From Dinoroseobacter shibae DFL 12 = DSM 16493 (lineage in GTDB: Bacteria; Pseudomonadota; Alphaproteobacteria; Rhodobacterales; Rhodobacteraceae): a stretch of DNA of 64,000 bases. The DNA is taken from NCBI RefSeq assembly GCF_000018145.1, contig NC_009952.1:3286001-3350000 (forward strand), written 5' to 3'. Under the pieces are notes generated by a model, which was given only the letters and a program-made list of their open reading frames with translations, was not told the origin of the DNA and ran no database searches. Position 1 is the first letter of the stretch. Each line of letters starts with the position of its first letter. Positions 19,602 to 28,699 of the stretch are shown here, in pieces. Both the position numbers and the translations under genes were made by a program.

Positions 19602-20732
19602 TTACTCGGCCACGAGGCCATAGCTCGGGATCAGGTGGGCGGCGGCCACGTAGCCCTGGGCATCCAGGGCGAGGTCCTTTTCCGCCGCCGCCGCGAGCAC
19701 CTGCGGCGCGAAGCGGGGCCGTTTCTGGTGGTCGCCGGAGACGATGATCAGGGCTTCGACCGGGCTGTCGGAGGTATTCTCGAAGGCGCGGGTGATTTCG
19801 GCGGGGATCGAGAACGTCTCCCACCCGCCGAGGTCCAGGGTCACGTCGCCCTCGGGGTTGAGCCTCGCCCGCAGCCCGTCCGTGCGCGGGATCACCACCA
19901 TCTTGTCGTCGAGGGTGAAGGGGGAGACGGTCTGCCCCGGTGCGACCCGGAGCCATTCCATGGAGAACCCGTGGGGGTTGCGGATCTTGGCGGCGTGGTC
20001 GCGGTTCTGGCTGATGCCGTGGCCGATCACCGGAGCGATCTCGGCGCCGCAACCGTCCAGCGCCCGGTCGACGAAGGCGGGGCGGAAGTCGCGCTCGGCG
20101 GTGCTGACGAGGCGCTCGCGCATCTCCTCGGGGCTGTAATGGCGGAGCTTGGCGACCTCCGCATCGCTCATCGGCGGCAGGGTTTCGCCCTCGCCGGGGG
20201 TGGGGTCGCCCCGGGTGGTGTCGATCAGCACGTTGTTGCGCGACAGGTAGAGCCCGTAATCGGCCGCTTCGCGGAGGATGTCGGGATGGAAGATCACGCC
20301 GCCGGTGTTGTCGCCGCCCAGCGTGGTGAAGATCCAGCCTTCGCCCGCGCCGGTATTGGTGAAGCCGCGGAAGATCCAGGTGGGCACCGACAGGATGTCG
20401 CCCGGGCGGCCGACCATCTCGTGCTCGCCGTTCGAGCCCCAGCGGAAGGTGTATTCCCCGTCATAGACCATGAACACCTCGGCGGTGAAATGGATGTGCA
20501 GGTTGTTGGTGATGCCGGTGGGCATGGCGGCAGCCCCGATGTTGAACCCGTGGGCTTCGGGCAGGTTGATCACCTGCTCGGAGGACGAGGTCACGCCGGG
20601 GCCGATGATCGAGTAGTTCTGTTTGAGGTGGGAGCCGGGCTTCTTGCAGTCGATGAAGGCGACGGTGCAGGAGGTGTAGTCGCTGCGTTTGACGCGGCGG
20701 GCCTCGGCTTCGGTCTGGGTGATCCGGGTCAT
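19602..20732 (-). CDS. Bicupin-domain protein, putative oxygenase or isomerase
   Basis: 376 residues. The N-terminal cupin shows NLHIHFTAEVFMVYDGEYTFRWG followed by PGDILSVPTWIFRGF in separate pieces, giving a metal site of His-x-His, Glu and possibly a later His. The second half repeats the barrel (APGQTVSPFTLDDKMVV, then DLGGWETFSIPAEITRAF) but lacks an obvious His-x-His, so it may be structural. Two-barrel arrangements occur in gentisate-type dioxygenases, but the identity is not clear. It is tightly packed between lacI-type and hydrolase genes. Confidence 0.72.
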   Translation of the reverse strand: MTRITQTEAEARRVKRSDYTSCTVAFIDCKKPGSHLKQNYSIIGPGVTSSSEQVINLPEAHGFNIGAAAMPTGITNNLHIHFTAEVFMVYDGEYTFRWGSNGEHEMVGRPGDILSVPTWIFRGFTNTGAGEGWIFTTLGGDNTGGVIFHPDILREAADYGLYLSRNNVLIDTTRGDPTPGEGETLPPMSDAEVAKLRHYSPEEMRERLVSTAERDFRPAFVDRALDGCGAEIAPVIGHGISQNRDHAAKIRNPHGFSMEWLRVAPGQTVSPFTLDDKMVVIPRTDGLRARLNPEGDVTLDLGGWETFSIPAEITRAFENTSDSPVEALIIVSGDHQKRPRFAPQVLAAAAEKDLALDAQGYVAAAHLIPSYGLVAE

Positions 20733-20734
20733 GT

Positions 20735-21787
20735 TCAGGTCCTGGGTTGGGGCGTGTGTTCAGGGGGTGGGGTCCAGCCGGGCGGGTGCCGGGCGGAGCC
20801 GCGGACGATCAGGTCGCCCGGGATCTCGATCTTCTCGGGCGGGGCGTCGGGCTCGGTGATCCGGGCGATGAGAAGGTCGACCGTCTTGCGGGTCATCCGT
20901 TCCAGCGGTTGGCGCACCGTGGTCAGATCGAAGGTCTTCCAGCCCGCCATGGGCGCGTCGTCATAGCCGATGACCGAGACATCCTCGGGCACCCGCAGGC
21001 CCAGTTCGGCGCGCAGCACTTCGAGCACGCCGAAGGCCATGTGATCGTTGGCGGCGAAGATCGCGTCTGCGCCCGGCCCCTCGGCAAAGAGCTTGCGGGT
21101 CTCGTCCATCGCCACGCTGCGGCGGAAATGGCAATCGACACAGGCCACCGGGGCCAGTCCGGCCGCCGCCATGGCCGCCAGGAACCCCGCCTGCCGGTCG
21201 CGCCCGTTCATCGACTTGCGCCATCCGGCGAGATGGGCGATCCGGGTATGCCCGCCGGCGATCAGAAACTCGGTCGCCGCCCGTGCCCCGGCGACATTCG
21301 CCGCCGTCACCATCGAGACATCCGGGTCCGCCTGCCCGCGGTTGAAAAGCACGCAGGGGATGCCCGACTTGCGCACCCGCGCAACGAGGCTGTTGGACAG
21401 GCTGATGGAGGCAAGGATGATCCCGTCCACCCGGTCCGCCAGCAAGTCGTCGACGATGGCGTCGACCTCGTCGGACTGGTTGCCCGCGAAATAGACCGTC
21501 ACGGAATAGCCCCGCGCGTTCAGGGCCTTGGAAAGCCGCTGCAACGCGTCGCTGAAAAACCCGTTCTTGAGATAGGCGAGCACGATGCCGATGCGGAAGG
21601 AATGGCCCGAGTTCAGCGACCGCGCCACGAGGTTGGGGATATAGCCCAGCTCCCGTGCGGCGGCGCGGACGCGGTCGGCCTTGGCCGGATCGACGGCCGC
21701 CGAGCGGCTGAAGACGCGGCTGACGGTGGGCTGGCTCACCCCGGCGGCCCGCGCCACATCCCTGGCTGTCACGCGCGTCGATCCCAT
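20735..21787 (-). CDS. LacI-family transcriptional regulator
   Basis: 350 residues. N-terminal helix-turn-helix VTARDVARAAGVSQPTVSRVFS and hinge ELGYIPNLVARSL, then the periplasmic-binding-protein-like ligand domain (IGIVLAYLKNGFF, GADAIFAANDHMAFGVLEVLR, VSVIGYDDAPMAGWKTFDLTTVRQP). It sits inside the ABC/catabolic operon, 4 bases after the ATPase gene. A palindrome with central CG at 26026-26041, in the divergent promoter region of this operon, is a good candidate operator. The inducer is probably the imported compound or a derivative. Confidence 0.92.
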   Translation of the reverse strand: MGSTRVTARDVARAAGVSQPTVSRVFSRSAAVDPAKADRVRAAARELGYIPNLVARSLNSGHSFRIGIVLAYLKNGFFSDALQRLSKALNARGYSVTVYFAGNQSDEVDAIVDDLLADRVDGIILASISLSNSLVARVRKSGIPCVLFNRGQADPDVSMVTAANVAGARAATEFLIAGGHTRIAHLAGWRKSMNGRDRQAGFLAAMAAAGLAPVACVDCHFRRSVAMDETRKLFAEGPGADAIFAANDHMAFGVLEVLRAELGLRVPEDVSVIGYDDAPMAGWKTFDLTTVRQPLERMTRKTVDLLIARITEPDAPPEKIEIPGDLIVRGSARHPPGWTPPPEHTPQPRT

Positions 21788-21791
21788 GGGG

Positions 21792-22850
21792 CTACATCCT
21801 GATGCGCTCTTCGGTGTCCGGATCGAAGAGGTACAAATGGTCGGTGTTCAGGCTGATGCCGACGACATCGTCCTGTTCCTTGCGCAGGTGCCGGTCACCG
21901 CGGGCGATCACCCGCTGCTTGCCCCATTGCACGGTCAGAAGGGTGCTCTCGCCGGTATTCTCGAAGGCATAGATGGTCACGTCGATATCGCCCTGCCCGG
22001 CTTCGTGGACCTGCATGTCGTCGGCGCGCACCCCGAGGATCGCGCGCGCCCGGTCCGGGGAGGGCACCTTGACCAGCCGGGTGCCACCGGTGGTCACGAA
22101 CATGCCGTCCTCGACCGAGCCGTTGATCAGGTTCATGGCGGGCGAGCCGATGAAGCCCGCCACGAAGAGGTTCGCGGGGTCGTTGTAGATCTCGTCCGGG
22201 GTGCCGAGTTGCTGAATCACGCCGTGCTTCATCACCGCGACCCGGTCGGCCAGCGTCATCGCCTCGATCTGGTCGTGGGTCACGTAGACGGTGGTGATCT
22301 GCAACTCGCGGCTGAGATGTTTCAGCTCCGCCCGCATGGTGACGCGCAGCTTGGCGTCGAGGTTCGACAGCGGCTCGTCCATCAGGAAGACCTTGGGCTT
22401 GCGCACGATGGCGCGGGCCAGGGCCACGCGCTGCCGCTGCCCGCCGGAGAGCGCCTTGGGCTTGCGGTGGAGGAACTTGGTCAGTTCCACCTGCTCGGCG
22501 GCCCTTTGGACCCGCGGCGGAATCTCGGCCTTGTCGACGCCGCGCACCCGCAGGGGATAGGCGATGTTCTCGAAGATCGTCATATGCGGATAGAGACCGT
22601 AATTCTGGAACACCATGGCCACGTCGCGGTCCTTGGGCAGGTCGTCGTTGACCATTCGGTCGCCGATCCAGATCTCGCCATCGGTCGGATCCTCCAGCCC
22701 GGCGATCATCCGCATGGTCGTGGTCTTGCCGCAGCCCGAGGGGCCCAGCAGCACCAGGAATTCCTCGTCGCGGACATGCAGGGACTGGTTGTCCACCCCG
22801 ACGAAATCGCCCCACCGCTTGGTCAGGTCCTTGAGGATCACCTCGGCCAT
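21792..22850 (-). CDS. ABC transporter ATPase, MalK/UgpC type
   Basis: 352 residues with all motifs intact: Walker A GPSGCGKTTT, Q-loop MVFQNYGLYPHMT, signature LSGGQRQR, Walker B VFLMDEPLSNLDAKLR, and H-loop YVTHDQIEA. C-terminal TOBE domain with the usual FVAGFIGSPAMNL lead. It energises the two permeases encoded upstream. The contrast with the degenerate GlpS/GlpT pair in the same window is clear. Confidence 0.93.
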   Translation of the reverse strand: MAEVILKDLTKRWGDFVGVDNQSLHVRDEEFLVLLGPSGCGKTTTMRMIAGLEDPTDGEIWIGDRMVNDDLPKDRDVAMVFQNYGLYPHMTIFENIAYPLRVRGVDKAEIPPRVQRAAEQVELTKFLHRKPKALSGGQRQRVALARAIVRKPKVFLMDEPLSNLDAKLRVTMRAELKHLSRELQITTVYVTHDQIEAMTLADRVAVMKHGVIQQLGTPDEIYNDPANLFVAGFIGSPAMNLINGSVEDGMFVTTGGTRLVKVPSPDRARAILGVRADDMQVHEAGQGDIDVTIYAFENTGESTLLTVQWGKQRVIARGDRHLRKEQDDVVGISLNTDHLYLFDPDTEERIRM

Positions 22851-22890
22851 CAGCGCACCGCTTTCTTGTGGTTGTTCTCCAACGTCAGTG

Positions 22891-23718
22891 TCACCGCACC
22901 GCCCCCATCGTCATGCCCTGGACAAAGTATTTCCGGATCATCAGGGCGAGCACGAACATCGGCGCCATGATGATGATCCCCGCTGCACTCAGCAGGTTCC
23001 ACAGGTCGCCTTCCTCCCCCTTGAAGAGCGCGAGCCCGATGGGCAGCGTCACCGCGTCCTTGTTGGTCAGGATCAGCGCGAAAAGGAACTCGTTCCAGGC
23101 GATGATGAAACAGAAGATGCCGGAGGTCAGCAGACCCGGGGCGGCCATGGGCAGCACGATGTTCCAGATCACCTGCAACCGCGAGGAGCCGTCGACCATC
23201 GCCGCCTCTTCGGTGTCCAGGGGGATGCCGTCGATGAAGCCCTTGATCATCCAGATCGCGAACGGCATCACGATGGCGAGGTTCACCAGGATCAGGCCCA
23301 GCCGCGTATCCAGCAGGCCGATATCCCGGAACATGATGAAAAAGGGCAGGATGATCACCACCGCCGGCAGGAATTGCGTGGCCAGGATCACCACCAGCAT
23401 CGCGGTCTCGCCCACCAGCCGGAACCGGCTGAAGGAATAGGCCGCGAGCGTGGCGATGGGGATGGCGATCACCACCGTGACCAGGGCGACCACGGTGGAG
23501 TTGAACAGCTTCTCGCCCAGCCGGTAGGGGTCGTCGAACACCGTGCCGAAGTTTTCCAGCGTCGGCGTGAAGAACAGCTTGAGTTGATAGACATCCACGT
23601 GGGATTTGAACGCCGCGAGGAAGATCCACAGGATCGGCACCAGCATCACGAACATCGCCGCGATGATCAGGACCGCATGGACCGCGCTCCAGAATTGTTT
23701 GCGTTGTTTGCCGGTCAT
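22891..23718 (-). CDS. ABC transporter permease, MalG type
   Basis: 275 residues with six membrane segments. The EAA loop reads PLDTEEAAMVDGSSRLQVIW, then IVLPMAAPG. It begins 3 bases from the previous permease gene and ends 40 bases before the ATPase gene. Inner-membrane half of a sugar-type importer. Confidence 0.9.
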   Translation of the reverse strand: MTGKQRKQFWSAVHAVLIIAAMFVMLVPILWIFLAAFKSHVDVYQLKLFFTPTLENFGTVFDDPYRLGEKLFNSTVVALVTVVIAIPIATLAAYSFSRFRLVGETAMLVVILATQFLPAVVIILPFFIMFRDIGLLDTRLGLILVNLAIVMPFAIWMIKGFIDGIPLDTEEAAMVDGSSRLQVIWNIVLPMAAPGLLTSGIFCFIIAWNEFLFALILTNKDAVTLPIGLALFKGEEGDLWNLLSAAGIIIMAPMFVLALMIRKYFVQGMTMGAVR

Positions 23719-23721
23719 CGC

Positions 23722-24594
23722 TCAGTTCTTCCGGAAGACGAACTTGGCATAGGCGTAGGTGAGGAAGATCATCGGGATCACCATCAGCCAGGCGACCGAG
23801 GCCGAATAGCCGATCTGCCCGTATTTCATGCCGTTGAAGTAGATGTAATGGCTGAGCGTCTGGGTAGCGGTGCCCGGCCCGCCATTGGTCAGCATGAAGA
23901 CCTGGTCGAAAGTTTTCAGGCTGAAGATGGATTTCAGGATGATGACCACGGCCAGGACCGGGCCGAGTTGCGGCAGGGTCACGTCGCGAAAGACCCGCCA
24001 GCTGCTGGCGCCGTCGACCTGGGCGGCCTCGATCGTGTCGCGGGGCACGCTGGCCAGACCGCCGATCAGCACGAGCGTCAGGAAGGGGATCCAGCCCCAG
24101 ACATCGGCCATCACCACCACCGCGAAGGCGAGCGTCGGGTCGGCCAGCCAGCTGACATCCGCCAGCGGCGGGATCATCACGCCGAAGAACGCATCGAAGA
24201 GGCCGAATTCGGGGTTGAACATGAACCGGAAGGAGACGCCGATCAGCGCCGGGCTCATGGCGAAGGGCAGGATCAGCAGGGTCTGGGCCGAGACCCGCAG
24301 CCGCCCGCCGGGCGCCAGCAGGAGCGCGAGGCCCAGCGCCAGCAACGTGGTCAGCCCCACGGTCACCACGGTGTAAAGCGCGGTGACATAGACGGAATTC
24401 CAGAAGGCGGGCTCTTCGAAGAAGGCCCAGGCGTAGTTCTCCCAGCCGATGTATTGCTCCAGCGAGCCGGGGCGGTTGAGGCGGCCCACGGTGAAGGACA
24501 TGCGCGCGGCTTCGATCAGGGGCCAGATCGCCGTGGCGAACACGACCACCACCGCCGGCAGCACGAGAAAGTATTTCAGGGTGTTGTCACGCAT
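23722..24594 (-). CDS. ABC transporter permease, MalF type
   Basis: 290 residues with six membrane segments; the first begins at about residue 10. The EAA loop is VPRDTIEAAQVDGASSWRVF followed by VTLPQLGPVL, and the later MLTNGGPGTATQTL is the usual MalF-type tract. It pairs with the MalG-type permease encoded downstream. Confidence 0.9.
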   Translation of the reverse strand: MRDNTLKYFLVLPAVVVVFATAIWPLIEAARMSFTVGRLNRPGSLEQYIGWENYAWAFFEEPAFWNSVYVTALYTVVTVGLTTLLALGLALLLAPGGRLRVSAQTLLILPFAMSPALIGVSFRFMFNPEFGLFDAFFGVMIPPLADVSWLADPTLAFAVVVMADVWGWIPFLTLVLIGGLASVPRDTIEAAQVDGASSWRVFRDVTLPQLGPVLAVVIILKSIFSLKTFDQVFMLTNGGPGTATQTLSHYIYFNGMKYGQIGYSASVAWLMVIPMIFLTYAYAKFVFRKN

Positions 24595-24621
24595 GGTCCC
24601 GCCGCTCGCAATCTGGCAGCC

Positions 24622-24643
24622 GGGGCGCGGATGACCGCGCCCC
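24622..24643 (-). terminator. Perfect stem-loop between binding-protein and permease genes
   Basis: GGGGCGCGG (24622-24630) pairs perfectly with CCGCGCCCC (24635-24643) around a 4-base loop. It lies 12 bases after the binding-protein stop and 28 bases before the first permease start on the transcribed strand, with no U-run. Confidence 0.6.
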
Positions 24644-24654
24644 GTGCCCTGGGG

Positions 24655-25980
24655 TTACTGGATCCGGCCTGCGCGCCGCAGAACCCGGTCCGCGCGGTCG
24701 GCCGCGGCGGTCATCAGTTCCTCGACATCGCCGCCCGCGGCGGCCTCGGCGATCGCGGCGGACAGGATGTCACCGACCTCGGACCATTCCGGGATCTGGG
24801 GCATGATGTCGGATTCCTTCAGGCTCTCCCATGCGGCGGCCTGGATGCCGTCATTGGCGGCGTTCACCTCCGGGTCCTGCAAGGACGAGATATGGGTGAC
24901 CACGTTGTTGATGATGGTCTTGCCGCCCACCTCGCGTTCGATGGCGTTGGCCTTGTCCATCTCGGGGTTGGACAGCCATTTCAGGAACTCCCAGGCCGCT
25001 TCCTGGTTCTCGGAATACTCCGAGATCGAGAAGGGCATAGAGATCGCATAGGTCTTGGTCACGCCCTTATAGGAGGGCATGCCCGTGAAGCCGACCTGGT
25101 CCTTGGTCAGGGTGGAGCTGTCGGGGTTGTAGAAGCCGGAATAGGCCCACCACCACACCGGCATCATCGCCGAGTTGCCTTGCATGAAGGACTGCCGCGC
25201 GTCCTGCTCGACGAAGGCGAGCGAGTTGGGGTTGGTGATCTGGTGGACGGTGTGCAGCTCGATATAGTCCTTAGTGGCCTGAATGCCTTCGGGCGTGGCC
25301 CAGGCGGCGGTGCCGTCCTCGTTGAAGATATCCGCCCCGGCGGCCCACAGGAAGTTGAGCCAGATGAACAGGTTCTGCCGGTTGCCGTCATTGTTGTAGT
25401 AGAGCGCGAGCGGCGCGATGTCGGGGTTGGTTTCCTTCAGCTCCTTGCCGATCCGGATCACGTCCTCCCAGGTCTCGGGCGGCTCGGGGATCAGGTCCTT
25501 GCGATAGAACATCAGCTGCGGATGGGCGCGCAGCGGGAAGCCCAGAGTCTCGCCCTCGAACTGCGCCGAGCGGGCGAAGGCCGCGGGGTAGCGGTCCATG
25601 GAGATCCCGTCACGGGCCATCAACTCGTCGATCCGCTTGAGCCAGTGGGCGTTGGGCGGTCCCCAGCTGTCGAGGTAGTTGACCACATCGAAGGTGCCGT
25701 TGGCGGCGATGCCTTCGGCATTGATCTTCTCCTGCAGGGAGCCGAAGGGGATGAAGGTCCACTCGGTCTCGATGCCGGTCAGCTCGGTGAACTCCTCGTC
25801 CCGCAGCATCAGCCCGTCGAATTGCGGGGTGACCACGCTGAGGATGTTGAGGGTGGTGCCTTCGAAGGGCTTGCCCGGCAGCAGGTTGTATTTGCCGAGC
25901 TCTTCAGCCGAGACCGTGACCGGGGCCATGGCGACAAGGGCCGCGGTCGCGACCGTGGCCAAAAAGGTTCTCTTGCGCAT
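24655..25980 (-). CDS. Extracellular sugar-type substrate-binding protein
   Basis: 441 residues. ATG at 25980 follows GGAGGAAGAG and gives a signal peptide MRKRTFLATVATAALVAMAP ending before AEEL. Family-1 binding fold with LNILSVVTPQFDGL, then a Trp-rich cleft region (VWWWAYSGFYN). The substrate cannot be read from sequence; the enzymes of the operon suggest a small organic acid or sugar acid. The promoter upstream has a LacI-type operator. Confidence 0.9.
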   Translation of the reverse strand: MRKRTFLATVATAALVAMAPVTVSAEELGKYNLLPGKPFEGTTLNILSVVTPQFDGLMLRDEEFTELTGIETEWTFIPFGSLQEKINAEGIAANGTFDVVNYLDSWGPPNAHWLKRIDELMARDGISMDRYPAAFARSAQFEGETLGFPLRAHPQLMFYRKDLIPEPPETWEDVIRIGKELKETNPDIAPLALYYNNDGNRQNLFIWLNFLWAAGADIFNEDGTAAWATPEGIQATKDYIELHTVHQITNPNSLAFVEQDARQSFMQGNSAMMPVWWWAYSGFYNPDSSTLTKDQVGFTGMPSYKGVTKTYAISMPFSISEYSENQEAAWEFLKWLSNPEMDKANAIEREVGGKTIINNVVTHISSLQDPEVNAANDGIQAAAWESLKESDIMPQIPEWSEVGDILSAAIAEAAAGGDVEELMTAAADRADRVLRRAGRIQ

Positions 25981-26013
25981 CTCTTCCTCCCGTTGCGACG
26001 CGTTATTGGCTCG

Positions 26014-26054
26014 ACTATACCCATCTTGAATACGCATTCAACAGGCATCTAAAT
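26014..26054. promoter_or_regulatory. Divergent promoters sharing a LacI-type operator
   Basis: TTGAATACGCATTCAA (26026-26041) is a palindrome with central CG, as in LacI-family operators. Leftward, TTGAAT (26041-26036), a 16-base spacer and TATAGT (26019-26014) form a strong sigma70 promoter for the binding-protein operon. Rightward, TTGAAT (26026-26031), a 17-base spacer and CTAAAT (26049-26054) form a weaker one for the aldolase gene. Repressor binding would cover both -35 boxes. Confidence 0.7.
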
Positions 26055-26118
26055 CACGAGTCTGCCAGCCCACGCCGACGCGCGCGCCGGCACGGGGCAG
26101 CCACAGGAGACCAGAACC

Positions 26119-26880
26119 ATGAGACCGAACAAGCTGCGAACGCTGCTGGCGCAAGACACGCCGATCGTGAATGCCTGGCTGTCGATCCCGTCGGGATACG
26201 TGGCCGAGGGGGCGGGGCACCAGGGGTTCGACAGCGTGACCGTGGACCTGCAACACGGGCTGATCGGGTTCGAGACCGCGGTCAGCATGCTCCAGGCGAT
26301 TTCGGCCACGGAGGCGGTGCCGCTGGTGCGGTCGCCGTCGAAGGCGCCGGAGGTGATCATGCATCTGCTGGATGCGGGCGCCTACGGGGTGATCTGTCCA
26401 ATGATCTCCACCCCGGAGGAGGCCGCGGCCTTCGTCGCGGCCTGTCGCTATCCGCCGCAGGGCAGCCGGTCTTTCGGTCCGGCACGCGGCAAGCTCTATG
26501 GCGGGCCGGATTACTTCGAGGCGGCCAATGCCGAGATCCTGGCCATTCCGATGATCGAGACCGCCGAGGCCGTGGACAGGATCGAGGCCATCCTCGCCGT
26601 GCCCGGTGTCGACATGATCTATGTCGGGCCAAACGACCTGGCGCTCGACCTGGGCGAGGGGCCGGGGGCGGAGTGGCATCCAAGGGCCACCACCGACGCC
26701 ATTGCCCATGTGCTGGACCGGGCGCGCGCCGCCGGGGTGGCCACGGGTATCTTCTGCGGCGATGGAGCCCTGTCGCGCCAGCGGCTGGCGGAGGGGTTCG
26801 ACCTGGTCACCCCGGGCAATGATTTCAACCTGCTGATGGGGGCCATGTCGGCCGCGATCGCCGAAACCCGCCGACCCTGA
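26119..26880 (+). CDS. HpcH/HpaI-family class II aldolase
   Basis: 253 residues. Active-site landmarks: [11 protein letters not shown] (general-base His, where the family more often has DxEH), VRSPSKAPE (substrate Arg), metal ligands Glu in PMIETAEAV and Asp in [11 protein letters not shown]. These enzymes split 2-keto-3-deoxy or 4-hydroxy-2-oxo acids into pyruvate and an aldehyde with a divalent metal. Divergent from the ABC/LacI operon and sharing its operator, so it probably completes that pathway. GGAGACC precedes the ATG. Confidence 0.87.
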   Translation: MRPNKLRTLLAQDTPIVNAWLSIPSGYVAEGAGHQGFDSVTVDLQHGLIGFETAVSMLQAISATEAVPLVRSPSKAPEVIMHLLDAGAYGVICPMISTPEEAAAFVAACRYPPQGSRSFGPARGKLYGGPDYFEAANAEILAIPMIETAEAVDRIEAILAVPGVDMIYVGPNDLALDLGEGPGAEWHPRATTDAIAHVLDRARAAGVATGIFCGDGALSRQRLAEGFDLVTPGNDFNLLMGAMSAAIAETRRP

Positions 26881-26959
26881 TCGGCGCTCTGCGGCCAGGG
26901 ATATTGCACCCGTGCCGCGCAGGGGTCATAACCCGGGCCACGGTCACCGGAGAGCACCC

Positions 26960-27922
26960 ATGCAGAACTACCTGGATTTCGAGAAACCTCTGGCCGAGAT
27001 CGAAGGCAAGGCCGAGGAGCTGCGGGCCGTGGCGCGCAAGTCCGGCAAGATGGATATCGAGAAGGAGGTCTCGGCGCTTGACCGCAAGGCGGCGCAGCTT
27101 CTGGGGGACCTCTATGCGGACCTGACGCCCTGGCAGAAATGCCTGGTGGCGCGGCATCCCGAGCGGCCCCATTGCAAGGACTATATCGACGGGCTGTTCG
27201 AGGAATACACGCCCCTGGCCGGGGATCGGAATTTTGCCGACGATCATGCGGTGATGGGCGGGCTGGCACGGTTCAACGACACGCCGGTGATGGTGATCGG
27301 GCATGAGAAGGGCCATGACACCAAGACCCGGATCGAACGGAATTTCGGCATGGCCCGGCCCGAAGGCTATCGCAAGGCGATCCGGCTGATGGACATGGCG
27401 CACCGGTTCGGCCTGCCGGTGATCACGCTGGTGGACACGCCCGGGGCCTATCCCGGCAAGGGCGCCGAGGAACGCGGGCAGTCCGAGGCCATCGCGCGCG
27501 CCACGGAGAAATGCCTGCAGATCGGCGTACCGCTGATCTCGGTGGTGATTGGCGAGGGCGGATCGGGCGGGGCGGTGGCCTTTGCCACGGCCAACCGGGT
27601 CGCGATGCTGGAACACTCGATCTATTCGGTGATCTCGCCCGAGGGCTGTGCGTCGATCCTGTGGAAGGATGCCGACAAGATGAAGGAAGCCGCCGAGGCC
27701 CTGCGCCTGACCGCGCAGGATTTGCAGTCGCTTGGCGTGGTGGACCGGGTGGTGCCGGAGCCCGTGGGCGGCGCCCAGCGCAACAAGGACGAGATGATCG
27801 CCCGGGTCGGTAAGGCCCTGGCGGGGATGCTGGGCGATCTGCACGGGCGCAGTCCGGCGGAGCTGGTCAGCGACCGGCGCAAGAAATTCCTGGCCATGGG
27901 GACCAAGGGCCTGGCGGCCTGA
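26960..27922 (+). CDS. accA: Acetyl-CoA carboxylase carboxyltransferase subunit alpha
   Basis: 320 residues, normal length. Starts [21 protein letters not shown], contains [16 protein letters not shown] and the oxyanion/biotin-side tract [19 protein letters not shown] with [16 protein letters not shown]. It transfers the carboxyl group from biotin to acetyl-CoA to make malonyl-CoA for fatty acid synthesis. A housekeeping gene, which suggests this stretch is chromosomal. The ATG at 26960 is preceded by CCGGAGAGC. Confidence 0.97.
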   Translation: MQNYLDFEKPLAEIEGKAEELRAVARKSGKMDIEKEVSALDRKAAQLLGDLYADLTPWQKCLVARHPERPHCKDYIDGLFEEYTPLAGDRNFADDHAVMGGLARFNDTPVMVIGHEKGHDTKTRIERNFGMARPEGYRKAIRLMDMAHRFGLPVITLVDTPGAYPGKGAEERGQSEAIARATEKCLQIGVPLISVVIGEGGSGGAVAFATANRVAMLEHSIYSVISPEGCASILWKDADKMKEAAEALRLTAQDLQSLGVVDRVVPEPVGGAQRNKDEMIARVGKALAGMLGDLHGRSPAELVSDRRKKFLAMGTKGLAA

Positions 27923-27956
27923 GCCATGGCATTGTTGCACGCAAGGGGAGGTGCTC

Positions 27957-28697
27957 ATGGGACGTCTGATGGCTATGCTGGTGCTGCTCGCGACGGTGAT
28001 CGCGGTGCCTGATCGCGCGCCCGCGGAGACCGCGACGCTGGAGGTCACCGTCGGCTACCGGGAGCGGATCGCCCTGCCCCCCGGCGCGCAGTTGGAGGTC
28101 GAGCTGCTCGACACCTCGCTTATGGATGTGGCGGCCACGCGGATCGCGTCGCAGCGGGTGGTGATGACGGGCGTGCCGATGAGCTTGTCCCTGCCCTATG
28201 ACCCGGCGGTGATCGACCCGCGGATGACCTATACGGTGTCCGCCCGGCTGTTCAGCGGGCGCGAGGTGATCTTTCGCAGCACCCAGGCCTATCCGGTGCT
28301 GACCCGGGGGGCCGGGTCCGAGGTCGAGATCACCTTGGAGCAGGCTCGCAGGGCCGTGCCGGAGCCGACCCTGACCGGGACACTCTGGACCGTGACGGAG
28401 GTGGACGGGGCCCCGGCGCGCTTGCCGCGCCCGCCGACGCTGGAGCTGACCGAGGACGGGGCGGCGGCGGTGTTCGCCGGGTGCAACCGGCTGGCGGGCC
28501 GCGCCGAGATCGGGCCGGGCACGCTGTCCTTCCCGGGGCCGATGGCGGGCACGATGATGGCCTGTCCGGAGCCCGAATCCCTGTGGGAGCGGGACATGAT
28601 CGCCGCGCTGGAGGCCGTGCGACGCTACGAGATGGAGGGCGAGATGCTGCGCCTTCTGGATGCCGATGGGGCCGTGCGCATCCGCCTGCGCCCCTAG
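27957..28697 (+). CDS. Exported YbaY-type plus META-domain protein
   Basis: 246 residues. GGGGAGG precedes ATG 27957 by 5 bases; an upstream GTG at 27951 overlaps that site. Signal peptide to about residue 24 (PAETA). Residues about 25-115 match the YbaY/YscW-like beta-sandwich (VTVGYRERIALPPGAQLEVELLD in parts, then LPYDPAVIDPRMTYTVSARL). Residues about 125-246 form a META/HslJ domain (LTGTLWTVTEVDG, VFAGCNRLAG, PGPMAGTMMACPEP). The pairing suggests an envelope stress or outer-membrane maintenance role. It converges on the next gene, 2 bases apart. Confidence 0.82.
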   Translation: MGRLMAMLVLLATVIAVPDRAPAETATLEVTVGYRERIALPPGAQLEVELLDTSLMDVAATRIASQRVVMTGVPMSLSLPYDPAVIDPRMTYTVSARLFSGREVIFRSTQAYPVLTRGAGSEVEITLEQARRAVPEPTLTGTLWTVTEVDGAPARLPRPPTLELTEDGAAAVFAGCNRLAGRAEIGPGTLSFPGPMAGTMMACPEPESLWERDMIAALEAVRRYEMEGEMLRLLDADGAVRIRLRP

Positions 28698-28699
28698 CC

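Noticed and set aside
22615-26052. A 1145-residue open frame on the plus strand, and similar long frames at 2218-4305, 18654-20966, 30811-33012, 42822-45281 and 55583-57493
   Set aside because: Each lies opposite well-supported genes and encodes Arg/His/Gln/Asp-rich protein without domains; long antisense frames are expected in high-GC DNA.
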